64,000 nt of DNA from Nevskia sp. (GTDB lineage: Bacteria > Pseudomonadota > Gammaproteobacteria > Nevskiales > Nevskiaceae), in the NCBI GenBank assembly GCA_023229645.1, contig JALNYU010000014.1:1-64000 (forward strand). Direction: 5' to 3'. Position 1 is the stretch's first letter. Each line of letters opens with the position of its first letter. Shown piece by piece: positions 13,811 to 21,190 of the stretch. The notes under the pieces are model-generated. The model worked only from the letters and a program-made list of their open reading frames with translations. It had not been told where the DNA came from and did no database searches. Both the position numbers and the translations under genes were made by a program.

Positions 13811-15163
13811 ATGAGTCGAAAATATTTTGGTACCGACGGCATTCGTGGCCGCGTCGGTCAGCCGCCGATGACCCCTGAATTCGCGTTAAAGCTCGGTTGG
13901 GCTGCGGGTTGTGTGCTGGCGAAAACGCCCGCTGCGCGGGTTTTGGTCGGCAAAGATACGCGCCGCTCGGGTTATATGTTCGAGTCCGCGCTTGAAGCCG
14001 GCTTCGCCGCTGCTGGTGTGGAAACCTATCTGCTCGGGCCGCTGCCGACACCTGCTGTCGCATACCTGACACGTGCTTTGCGGGCGCAGGCCGGGGTTGT
14101 GATCTCGGCGTCGCATAATCTGCATTTTGACAACGGCGTGAAGTTTTTTTCAGGCAGCGGCGACAAGCTCAGTGACGAGTTGGAAGCTGAGATCGAAGCG
14201 CTGCTCGAACGCGATATGGTTTGCGTCTCACCGGAGTTGATGGGCCGCGCGCGCCGCATTGAGGACGCGGGTGGCCGTTATATCGAATTCTGCAAAGGCA
14301 CGTTTACCAACGGCTCGCTACGCGGACTCAAGTTAGTCGTCGATTGCGCGAATGGCGCTGCGTACAAGGTCGCGCCGGCGGTGTTCGCCGAATTAGGCGC
14401 AGACGTTACGGTGATTGGCAATCAGCCCAATGGGCTGAACATTAACGAAGGCTGCGGTTCAACACATTTAGAAAAATTGGCGTCCGTGGTCCGCAGCCAA
14501 GGCGCAGATATTGGTATCGGACTCGACGGTGACGGCGACCGTTGCCTACTCGTTACTGCGGACGGCGTGGCTGTCGACGGCGACGAAATTCTTTACGTGA
14601 TCGCGCGGCAACGGCAGCAAAGCGGCGCTTTGCGCGGGCCGGTTATCGGCACCGTAATGAGCAACTACGGGCTTGAGCAAGCGTTAGGTGAGCTTGGAAT
14701 TCCGTTTCAGCGCGCGGCCGTCGGCGACCGCCACGTGTTGGAAATGCTGCGTAACAGCAATGGTTTGATTGGCGGCGAGACGTCCGGCCATACGATTTGT
14801 CTCGACCGCGCCCGTACCGGAGATGGCATCATTACCGCGTTGCAAGTGCTGCAAACGATGCTGGCGGAGGCACAGCCGCTATCGGCGCTGGTCGCCGGCA
14901 TGCGCAAGCTGCCACAGGTGCTGTTGAATGTGCCGGTAAGCGGTAAAGCAAAAGCCATCCTTGATCAGCCGGATGTCGGCGCTGCAGTTCGCGCGGCCGA
15001 GCATGAGTTAAGTGGCCGCGGCCGTATTTTGCTGCGTGCGTCCGGCACCGAGCCGGTCATTCGCGTCATGGTCGAAGCGCAGGACGAAATCAGCACGCGA
15101 GCGGCAGCGGAACAGCTCGCTGGCATTGTCCGGCGATTTGCCGAGACCGTCGCCCAACCATAA
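13811..15163 (+). CDS. glmM: Phosphoglucosamine mutase
   Basis: 450 residues. It converts glucosamine 6-phosphate to glucosamine 1-phosphate for peptidoglycan and LPS precursors. The phosphorylated serine is Ser101 in VISASHN, the magnesium site is DGDGDR, the sugar loop is GGETSGH (usually GGEQSGH, a small variation) and the phosphate site is RASGTEPVIRVMVE. The N-terminus KYFGTDGIRGRVG is typical. It sits between folP and tpiA, the usual order. Confidence 0.96.
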   Translation: MSRKYFGTDGIRGRVGQPPMTPEFALKLGWAAGCVLAKTPAARVLVGKDTRRSGYMFESALEAGFAAAGVETYLLGPLPTPAVAYLTRALRAQAGVVISASHNLHFDNGVKFFSGSGDKLSDELEAEIEALLERDMVCVSPELMGRARRIEDAGGRYIEFCKGTFTNGSLRGLKLVVDCANGAAYKVAPAVFAELGADVTVIGNQPNGLNINEGCGSTHLEKLASVVRSQGADIGIGLDGDGDRCLLVTADGVAVDGDEILYVIARQRQQSGALRGPVIGTVMSNYGLEQALGELGIPFQRAAVGDRHVLEMLRNSNGLIGGETSGHTICLDRARTGDGIITALQVLQTMLAEAQPLSALVAGMRKLPQVLLNVPVSGKAKAILDQPDVGAAVRAAEHELSGRGRILLRASGTEPVIRVMVEAQDEISTRAAAEQLAGIVRRFAETVAQP

Positions 15164-15186
15164 CGACAACGAGCGGAGAGAACACG

Positions 15187-15957
15187 GTGCGGACCTATCT
15201 TGTTGCTGGAAACTGGAAAATGAATGGCTCGCGGGCCGCAAATGCGGTGCTGCTTGAGGGCATCGCAACGGGTGTCGCGAGTTGCCCGGATATTGAGGTG
15301 CTGGTTTGCCCGCCCGCGGTCTATCTCGAATCTACCGCTGATAAATTGGTCGAAACCGGCATTGCGCTCGGCGCGCAAAATCTGAGTGATCAAGCGCAGC
15401 CCGGCGCCTTCACTGGCGAAATCCAGGCAGCGATGCTTACGGATGTCGGCTGTCGCTATGTGCTGGTTGGGCACTCGGAACGGCGTGCGCTGTATGGCGA
15501 AGACGACGCCTGTGTTGCGCGTAAATTTGTCACCGCGCAAGCCGGCAATTTGATCCCGATCCTCTGCATCGGCGAAACCTTGGACGAGCGTGAGGCCGGC
15601 GAAACCGATGCGGTTCTCGCACGGCAGTTGAGTGCTGTAGTTGCCGCTACTGGTATTGCTGCATTCGCCGACGCGATCGTCGCTTATGAACCGGTATGGG
15701 CGATTGGCACTGGCCGCACCGCGACGGTCGAGCAGGCGCAGACGGCCCACGCATTTATCCGTGGCCAACTGGCTATAAATGATGCTAAAATCGCAAATTC
15801 AGTTCGCTTGCTATACGGCGGCAGCGTTAAAGCCGACAATGCGGCGTCGCTATTCTCCTGTGAGGATGTCGACGGCGGCTTGATCGGTGGCGCGTCGTTG
15901 AAAGCTGCGGACTTCCTTGCGATCTGCGCTGCGGCGCAGAGCCAGGCAAAAACATAA
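15187..15957 (+). CDS. tpiA: Triose-phosphate isomerase
   Basis: 256 residues. It interconverts DHAP and glyceraldehyde 3-phosphate. The N-terminus has AGNWKMNG (catalytic Lys), then GHSERR (catalytic His), YEPVWAIGTG (catalytic Glu) and the phosphate loop YGGSVKADNA. The start is GTG 15187 with GGAG at 15175-15178. It follows glmM by 23 bases and precedes secG, the standard gammaproteobacterial arrangement. Confidence 0.96.
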   Translation: MRTYLVAGNWKMNGSRAANAVLLEGIATGVASCPDIEVLVCPPAVYLESTADKLVETGIALGAQNLSDQAQPGAFTGEIQAAMLTDVGCRYVLVGHSERRALYGEDDACVARKFVTAQAGNLIPILCIGETLDEREAGETDAVLARQLSAVVAATGIAAFADAIVAYEPVWAIGTGRTATVEQAQTAHAFIRGQLAINDAKIANSVRLLYGGSVKADNAASLFSCEDVDGGLIGGASLKAADFLAICAAAQSQAKT

Positions 15958-16014
15958 TTGACGGGTCAAAACCTTCGATTCAGAGTGCTAGATAGAGATC
16001 GATAAGCGAGTTTC

Positions 16015-16452
16015 ATGTACACAATTTTAGTCGTCATACACGTGCTGGTTTCGGTCGCCTTGATTAGCCTCGTGCTGATTCAACACGGCAAAGGTGCCGA
16101 TGCCGGCGCCGCCTTTGGCAGCGGTGCGTCGGGCACGGTGTTCGGCTCGCGCGGCTCGGCTAATTTCTTGACCCGCGCGACGGCATGGCTTGCCGCGACG
16201 TTCTTTATCATTAGCCTCGCATTGGCTTATATTGTTCATGGCCGCGGCGGTTCAGGCAGCGTTGCCGATACCATTCCGGTTGCGGCGCCAGAAGCACCCG
16301 CGGCGGTTGCGCCAGCGGTTGATGGTGCCGGTGCTGCAGCTGCACCAGCCGAAGCGGGCCAAGCACAGGTTCCAGCGGCAGAAATTCCGAAAGCGGAAGA
16401 GACCGTACCTGCTGCAGCGGCTGAGCCGACGAAGCCGAAAGTGCCAGAATAA
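16015..16452 (+). CDS. secG: Preprotein translocase subunit SecG
   Basis: 145 residues. It is a SecYEG accessory subunit with two membrane helices (about 3-22 and 56-77) joined by a Gly/Ser-rich loop with GSRGSANFLTRATAW, the family hallmark. The C-terminal 65 residues are a low-complexity Ala/Pro/Glu tail, longer than in E. coli SecG (about 110 residues). Its position between tpiA and tRNA-Leu confirms the call. Confidence 0.93.
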   Translation: MYTILVVIHVLVSVALISLVLIQHGKGADAGAAFGSGASGTVFGSRGSANFLTRATAWLAATFFIISLALAYIVHGRGGSGSVADTIPVAAPEAPAAVAPAVDGAGAAAAPAEAGQAQVPAAEIPKAEETVPAAAAEPTKPKVPE

Positions 16453-16501
16453 ATTGATTTCATGAGGTTGTTGTCGTTGTAAATGTAGCTGAGTAAAAGT
16501 T

Positions 16502-16586
16502 GCCGATGTGGCGGAATTGGTAGACGCACTACCTTGAGGTGGTAGCGACGAAAGTCGTGGGAGTTCGAGTCTCCCCGTCGGCACCA
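16502..16586 (+). tRNA. tRNA-Leu(GAG)
   Basis: The acceptor GCCGATG pairs with CGTCGGC, and an encoded ACCA ends at 16586. The anticodon stem CTACC/GGTAG holds GAG at 16536-16538, reading CUC and CUU. A long variable arm (CGACGAAAGTCG) identifies a class II leucine tRNA. The T arm carries GTTCGAGTC. It lies 50 bases after secG and is probably in the same transcript. Confidence 0.97.
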
Positions 16587-16626
16587 TATAGCAGTTTGTT
16601 TACAGCAAAATACTGATACCAGTGCT

Positions 16627-16661
16627 AACTAAAAAACCCGCTCATGGCGGGTTTTTTAGTT
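16627..16661. terminator. Strong terminator after tRNA-Leu
   Basis: A 15-base perfect stem, AACTAAAAAACCCGC (16627-16641) with its complement at 16647-16661, and a five-base loop. Runs of A and T on the two sides make it competent in both directions. It closes the secG/tRNA transcript. Confidence 0.93.
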
Positions 16662-16983
16662 TCTGATAGTTGCCGTCCTCAGCATCCCGAACTCCGCGCA
16701 CTAACGTCGTCGCGGAAGGTGCTACCACTGCTTCGTCTTTGAGGTACATTTCCCCGGCGTTGTGCGCTGCGGCAAAATTATTTTGGTGTCGCTGTTGCAG
16801 CAAAAAAGTCTACGGCTGGCGCCTAGCTATTGAGTTTTAGGTTACAGCTAGTTTTCTGACCACAACACGGAAATTGTATTAGCGCTAATCCGCCCCAACT
16901 TCGTTTCTGCTACGTTGTGCAGCGCAGAATCTGTCCGTAATTGGCGGAAGTGTATTGGCTTGTGATTCTTATAGGAATGTCGC
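16662..16983 (+). promoter_or_regulatory. Non-coding region upstream of the FixL-like gene
   Basis: 322 bases with no credible ORF. It is more AT-rich near 16770-16990. AGGA at 16973-16976 is the ribosome site of the next gene. I see no FNR box or certain promoter. In many gammaproteobacteria the nuo operon starts at this point; here it does not. Confidence 0.5.
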
Positions 16984-18450
16984 TTGTCGACCAAAATTCT
17001 AATCATCGTAACTGACGCCGCAGGCAAGATTACCCAGGCGAATAGCCACTGCGAGGCAATGACGGGTTTTAGTCCAGCAGCGTTGATTGGCAGGCCAATC
17101 TGGGATTGTTTGCCGGCGCCGGAAGCAGCCGGCCAGATGCGGGATGCTTTTATGCGGGTTGCCGCTGGTGACAGCGTGCATGCGGACGAGGAAGCGCGCT
17201 GGTTGCGCAAAGACGGTACGCCGCTTTCGGTTTTATGCAACTGCCTCGGTCGATACGATGCCGAGGGACTGCTGCAAACGATGATAGTTTCCGCGTTCGA
17301 TATCGGGCGGGCCCGCAGCATTGCTACCGAACTCGGCGAAGCGCTGGACCGTCATCAAGGTATTCTTGATACTGCTGTCGACGCCATTATCACGATCGAC
17401 CAGCGCGGCTGTTTGGAGTCGTTCAACCGCGCCGCAGAGCGGATTTTTGGCTACCGGGCGGCAGAGGTTGTTGGCCGCAACATTTCGATGCTGATGCCGC
17501 AACCTTACCGCAGTCAGCACGACAGTTATCTGCAAAATTATCTGACGACCCGGCGCAAGAAAATCATCGGCATTGGCCGCGAAGTTGAAGGCCTGCGCAA
17601 GGACGGTACCGTATTCCCAATGGAACTCGCGGTCGGCGAAGTAGCGTTGGCCAGCGGCCGCACGTTTACCGGCATTGTCCGCGATATTAGCGACCGTAAG
17701 GCGGCAGAGCAGGAAGCGCGGCGGCGTCTAAACGAGATGGCGCACATCATGCGCTTGCGCTCAATGGGCGAACTGGCGTCAGGCTTGGCGCATGAAATCA
17801 ACCAACCGCTGACCGCGATCGTCAGCAGTGCCCAGGCCTGCCAACGTATGATTGCGGCTGGCAATGCTGACCTGGAATTACTGCGCGACGCGCTCGGCCA
17901 AATTGCCGCGCAAGGTGTGCGTGCGGCGGAAGTTATACGGCGGCTGCGCCGCCTCGTCGAGAAAGGCGAGCTGGAAAAACGGCCACAGGATCTGGCAAGT
18001 AGCGTCGCGGAAGTTTTGGCGCTGTTCACGCACGAACTGCGTGTACACATGGTGCAAGTCGGTGTTTCGGTGCCTGAGGGTGGCTTACCTGAGGTGAATG
18101 TTGATCGGGTGCAAATCGAACAGGTTGTGGTCAATTTGATCCGTAACGCGCTCGACGCAATGGAGCAAATTCTGCCTGCCGAGCGGATGCTGAATATCGA
18201 TCTGTCAACGTCGACGGATGGCGATCAACTGGGCTTGCTGCTGCGCGTGCAGGATCGCGGCACCGGCATTGCCCCTGACATTGCCGAGCGTTTATTCGAG
18301 CCATTCCAAACGACAAAGCGCGATGGCTTAGGGCAGGGTTTGGCGATTTGCCGGCGTATCGTTGAGGCGCACGGCGGGCGGATCTGGGCCGAGGCGGCGA
18401 CCACCGGCGGTACCGTATTTCTGGTCTGGCTGCCACTGGCGGAATCGTGA
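16984..18450 (+). CDS. fixL: FixL-like haem-PAS oxygen-sensor histidine kinase
   Basis: 488 residues without membrane segments. Order: PAS (about 5-105), a second PAS (about 125-235) that matches the FixL haem domain, HisKA (about 250-320) and HATPase (about 365-488). The second PAS has the proximal haem His179 in RSQHDSY and the oxygen-responsive Arg199 in IIGIGR, matching the residues known in Bradyrhizobium FixL. His270 in GLAHEINQPL is the phospho-acceptor. TTG 16984 follows AGGA by seven bases. It overlaps fixJ by four bases (GTGA). The likely role is to phosphorylate FixJ under low oxygen. Confidence 0.9.
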   Translation: MSTKILIIVTDAAGKITQANSHCEAMTGFSPAALIGRPIWDCLPAPEAAGQMRDAFMRVAAGDSVHADEEARWLRKDGTPLSVLCNCLGRYDAEGLLQTMIVSAFDIGRARSIATELGEALDRHQGILDTAVDAIITIDQRGCLESFNRAAERIFGYRAAEVVGRNISMLMPQPYRSQHDSYLQNYLTTRRKKIIGIGREVEGLRKDGTVFPMELAVGEVALASGRTFTGIVRDISDRKAAEQEARRRLNEMAHIMRLRSMGELASGLAHEINQPLTAIVSSAQACQRMIAAGNADLELLRDALGQIAAQGVRAAEVIRRLRRLVEKGELEKRPQDLASSVAEVLALFTHELRVHMVQVGVSVPEGGLPEVNVDRVQIEQVVVNLIRNALDAMEQILPAERMLNIDLSTSTDGDQLGLLLRVQDRGTGIAPDIAERLFEPFQTTKRDGLGQGLAICRRIVEAHGGRIWAEAATTGGTVFLVWLPLAES

Positions 18451-19067
18451 ACGAAACGGGCAACATATGCGTTATCGACGATGACGACGGCGTGCGCTCC
18501 GCGCTGCAGTTGTTACTCCGTGCTGCGGGCTACCCGGTGCGCGGTTTTGCCACGGCCGCGGCGTTTCTTTCGGAAGTAAGCAGCAATACGGCTATCTGCC
18601 TCGTGCTCGATATCAACATGCCGGAGATTGGTGGGCTGGAACTAATGCAACGCCTCGCAGTGCGTGGGCCTTTGCCACCGACAATTGTGTTGACTGGCTA
18701 CGCTGACGTGCCGCTTGCCGTACAGGCGATGAAACTCGGTGCGCTGGATTTTATCGAGAAGCCATTTGCTGACGCCACCTTGTTGGAGAAAATCGAACGA
18801 GCGATGGCACAGCTGGTGCGGCACAACGTGGTCGCTGAAGAATGCGCGCGTTTCGGGGCAGCCTTGGCGACGCTCACCGGTCGTGAGCGCGAGGTGATGG
18901 ACGGCATCGTCGCGGGTAAAGCCAATAAAGTGGTCGCAATCGATCTCGAGATCAGTGAGCGCACGGTGGAAATTCATCGCGGCCGGGTGATGAAGAAGCT
19001 AGGCGTGCACTCGGTTGCCGAACTGGTTGGCGCGGTGCTCAAGTTTAATGGCGTAACGCAAGGCTGA
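18447..19067 (+). CDS. fixJ: FixJ-type response regulator
   Basis: 206 residues. The receiver domain (1-125) has an acidic pocket in IDDDD and Asp55 in LVLDINMPE as phospho-acceptor, plus the conserved Thr and Lys (VLTGYAD, EKPF). The LuxR-type helix-turn-helix (about 140-200) carries LTGREREVMDGIVAGKANK and SERTVEIHRGRVMKKL. GTG 18447 lies within the fixL stop region, so the two are translationally coupled. It is the expected partner of the haem kinase and may activate the downstream FNR gene. Confidence 0.92.
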   Translation: MNETGNICVIDDDDGVRSALQLLLRAAGYPVRGFATAAAFLSEVSSNTAICLVLDINMPEIGGLELMQRLAVRGPLPPTIVLTGYADVPLAVQAMKLGALDFIEKPFADATLLEKIERAMAQLVRHNVVAEECARFGAALATLTGREREVMDGIVAGKANKVVAIDLEISERTVEIHRGRVMKKLGVHSVAELVGAVLKFNGVTQG

Positions 19068-19110
19068 TCCGCGTCAACGCTGGCCGACGTTACTCAGCTG
19101 AATATTACGC

Positions 19111-19521
19111 ATGGAAATTGGCATGACAATGATGAATGGGCAGTTGAATGGCGAGCGACGGGCTCAGCCGAGGATTTGTATCGTCGATGACGACGAAGCC
19201 GTCGGGCAGGCTTTGCGTCTATTGGTACGTTCATTTGGGTGGCAGGCCGAGAGCTTCCCGTCTGCACTGGCGTTCCTGGCTGCATTGCAAGCGCCGCCGG
19301 ACTGCTTGCTGCTTGATCTCAATATGCCGGAGATGAATGGTGCCGAGCTATTGGAGTCTTTGGCAGCGCGCGGTGTACCGATCCGCACGATCATGATCAC
19401 AGCGCAGAAAGAATCGCCATTATTAGTGCGCGCAGAAGCCGCTGGCGCGCGCGCGCAGCTGACCAAGCCGTTTGATGATGAAGCGCTTAAAACCTGTATC
19501 GAATCGGTGCTGGCGGCGTAA
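19111..19521 (+). CDS. Single-domain response regulator (FixJ/CheY-like receiver)
   Basis: 136 residues holding only a receiver: IVDDDE for the acidic pocket, LLLDLNMPEMNG with the acceptor Asp, MITAQ for the Thr and LTKPF for the Lys. It has no output domain and most resembles FixJ receivers, so it may compete for phosphate from FixL or act as a sink. Several starts are possible (19111, 19123, 19129, 19132), none with a strong ribosome site. It lies 43 bases after fixJ and may be co-transcribed. Confidence 0.85.
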   Translation: MEIGMTMMNGQLNGERRAQPRICIVDDDEAVGQALRLLVRSFGWQAESFPSALAFLAALQAPPDCLLLDLNMPEMNGAELLESLAARGVPIRTIMITAQKESPLLVRAEAAGARAQLTKPFDDEALKTCIESVLAA

Positions 19522-19530
19522 ATAGCCGGT

Positions 19531-19544
19531 CTACGTACTACCCC
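19531..19544 (+). promoter_or_regulatory. Possible regulator site upstream of the FNR gene
   Basis: CTACGTACTACCCC contains the palindrome TACGTA followed by a C-run, about 90 bases before the FNR start, where a FixJ-type activator would bind. This is inference from position and shape only; no partner site is present to compare. Confidence 0.25.
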
Positions 19545-19633
19545 TTATACGTGGAAGTCCGAATAGTCTGAGCAACTGGCTGGGCCTAAATTACACGCAG
19601 GTTCTCCCCTGCGACGCTAACGAGGTAACAGCC

Positions 19634-20398
19634 ATGACATTCACCGCTGCCATCGAATCCGCTGCCGTTATAGACGCTGCTGCTGGCCGCTGTGCAGGCT
19701 GCAGTACCCGCGAAAGCTGCCTCGGCGGACTGAAAGCCGCAGGCGTCTGCGGTTTTAGCGATAGTTCTGGCCGTAGCGTGGAGCGTGGTCAACATCTATT
19801 CCGCGCCGGCGAAGCCATTCACTGCGTATTCGTGTTGCGCAGCGGCGCGATCAAGACTTACGTCACCGCGGCGTCTGGTGACGAGCAGATTCTTGGCTTT
19901 TATTCCCCCGGCGATGTAATTGGCTACGACAGTATCAGCGCGGGTAAGCATAGCCGCAATGCCGTGGCATTAGTGCCGGCTGAAGTCTGCCGAATTCCAC
20001 TTGAAAGCCTAGTGCAGAGCTGTGCACAGAGCGCCGATCTGCTCAACCGTTTATTGGCGGGCATGGGGCAGGAAATTCAACGTTTACAAGGAATGTTGAA
20101 GATGGAACGGCTGACGGCTGAGCAGCGCATCGCACTGTTTTTGCTGAACCAAGCGCGTCGTCAAGGACGAACTGAAGGCAGCGCTGGCGGTTATGTGCTG
20201 CAACTGGCGATGACGCGTGGTGAGATCGGCCGCTTCCTGGATCTGGCCACAGAAACGGTATCTCGGACGTTGACCCGCTTGAAGGAGGCGGGCTTGATTC
20301 AGATCGATCGCAGCGGCATCCGTTTGTTAAATCCGACGGCATTGCACCGGATCGTGCAGTCGCAGCCCGTCAATAGCGTTGAACGTATCGCCGCCTAA
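19634..20398 (+). CDS. fnr: FNR/ANR-type oxygen-sensing transcription factor
   Basis: 254 residues. The N-terminal Cys20, Cys23 and Cys29 (CAGCSTRESC) plus Cys119 in AEVCRIPLESL match the four 4Fe-4S ligands of E. coli FNR, so this is an oxygen-labile sensor and not a cluster-less FixK. The cyclic-nucleotide-type barrel spans about 45-130, followed by the dimer helix and a winged helix-turn-helix whose recognition helix ETVSRTLTR keeps the FNR Glu, Ser and Arg that read TTGAT half-sites. GAGG lies ten bases before ATG. It sits downstream of fixLJ, and an FNR box follows the gene. Confidence 0.93.
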   Translation: MTFTAAIESAAVIDAAAGRCAGCSTRESCLGGLKAAGVCGFSDSSGRSVERGQHLFRAGEAIHCVFVLRSGAIKTYVTAASGDEQILGFYSPGDVIGYDSISAGKHSRNAVALVPAEVCRIPLESLVQSCAQSADLLNRLLAGMGQEIQRLQGMLKMERLTAEQRIALFLLNQARRQGRTEGSAGGYVLQLAMTRGEIGRFLDLATETVSRTLTRLKEAGLIQIDRSGIRLLNPTALHRIVQSQPVNSVERIAA

Positions 20399-20417
20399 AT
20401 CTTTGGCGTGTAGACGT

Positions 20418-20431
20418 TTGATCTACGTCAA
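20418..20431 (+). promoter_or_regulatory. FNR/ANR box
   Basis: TTGATCTACGTCAA differs from the consensus TTGAT-N4-ATCAA at one base. Its centre (20424.5) lies 41.5 bases before a predicted start at 20466, and a weak -10 (CATTCT, 20454-20459) falls exactly where a class II FNR promoter needs it. It should drive the small genes that follow when oxygen is low. Confidence 0.72.
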
Positions 20432-20486
20432 AGCATCGACGTGGCGGCCGCCGCATTCTGCAGGCGTTCATTAACCGAGGTGTGTC

Positions 20487-20558
20487 ATGACCCAATACTG
20501 GAATGTGGAAAGCGCCGCGTCCCGCCGCGCCGACGGCAGTAAAGTCGGCCGCTCGTGA
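20487..20558 (+). CDS. Short 23-residue ORF, candidate small protein or coupling leader
   Basis: ATG 20487 follows GAGG (20477-20480) at ideal spacing. The peptide begins MTQYWNVESAASRR and ends in VGRS. Its TGA overlaps GTG 20555, an in-frame upstream start for the next gene (GTGA), so translation could be coupled. It lies just downstream of the FNR-type promoter. I recognise no family; it may be a true microprotein or only a translational entry site. Confidence 0.45.
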   Translation: MTQYWNVESAASRRADGSKVGRS

Positions 20559-20581
20559 CGTCGGGACAGCGCGCGGCGCCA

Positions 20582-20845
20582 ATGAGCAATCCCGAAATTC
20601 GCCGTTCTTTGGAACGGCTCCGTGCGTATACGAGTACGCTACACGCCCGTGCACCCGAAGCCGGGCAGCACGTTGAGCAATTGGTTGCCGACTTAGAGCG
20701 CCATCTCGCCACCCCTGGGGCAATCCCGCCCGACGCATTAATTGCTGGACTCACTGCCGCAATTCAGCGTTTTGAAGTCGAACATCCGGCGCTTACAGCG
20801 TCCCTGCAACACGTGCTTTATTCGCTGAGTTCAATGGGCATTTAG
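20582..20845 (+). CDS. DUF4404 family small protein
   Basis: 87 residues from ATG 20582, or 96 from GTG 20555. The sequence is helical: MSNPEIRRSLERL at the start, then a long amphipathic region and FEVEHPALTASLQHVLYSLSSMGI at the end, which matches the DUF4404 pattern (IxRFExEHPxLTxxL...LxxxGI). The function of the family is unknown. It is probably the second reading unit of an FNR-controlled operon. The ribosome site before 20582 is weak, while GTG 20555 overlaps the upstream short ORF, so the start is uncertain. Confidence 0.75.
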   Translation: MSNPEIRRSLERLRAYTSTLHARAPEAGQHVEQLVADLERHLATPGAIPPDALIAGLTAAIQRFEVEHPALTASLQHVLYSLSSMGI

Positions 20846-20877
20846 CCCTTGTACCGCGACTCGATAGGAATCTGCTC

Positions 20878-21147
20878 ATGAATACGTCCAAAACCGGTGT
20901 TTTTGAGAATATTGATAGCCTCGCCCAGCTTCGTGATGAGCTAGCCTTGCAGGCACATCTAATGCAAGCTGAAGCGAAAGATCGATGGCTGGATTTGGAA
21001 ACGCAATGGGATCATTTTCAACGCGAGGCCAGCACTGCACGCGCCGTTGCTGGCAAGTCAGCCGACGAAGTGGGCGCGGCACTTGGCTTGCTCGGCGAAA
21101 CGCTGCGGCAGGGCTACACCGATCTGAAGAAAGCCCTGCAGGGCTGA
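20878..21147 (+). CDS. Small helical protein of unknown function
   Basis: 89 residues, acidic and almost entirely helix-forming, with a heptad-like region (LRDELALQAHLMQAEAKDRWLDLE) and a C-terminal GLLGETLRQGYTDLKKAL. It has no signal peptide, cysteines or membrane segment. AGGA at 20867-20870 is a good ribosome site for ATG 20878. It lies 32 bases after the DUF4404 gene and is probably in the same low-oxygen operon. It resembles small stress proteins of the YqjD/ElaB kind in size only. Confidence 0.7.
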   Translation: MNTSKTGVFENIDSLAQLRDELALQAHLMQAEAKDRWLDLETQWDHFQREASTARAVAGKSADEVGAALGLLGETLRQGYTDLKKALQG

Positions 21148-21190
21148 ACCCGGGCGCGATCTGCGCTGATTTCAGTACCGGAGGCCGGGC

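Noticed and set aside
19064..19077. CTGAT-N4-GTCAA as a second FNR box before the lone receiver gene
   Set aside because: Two mismatches to consensus and it includes the fixJ stop codon, so chance similarity is likely.
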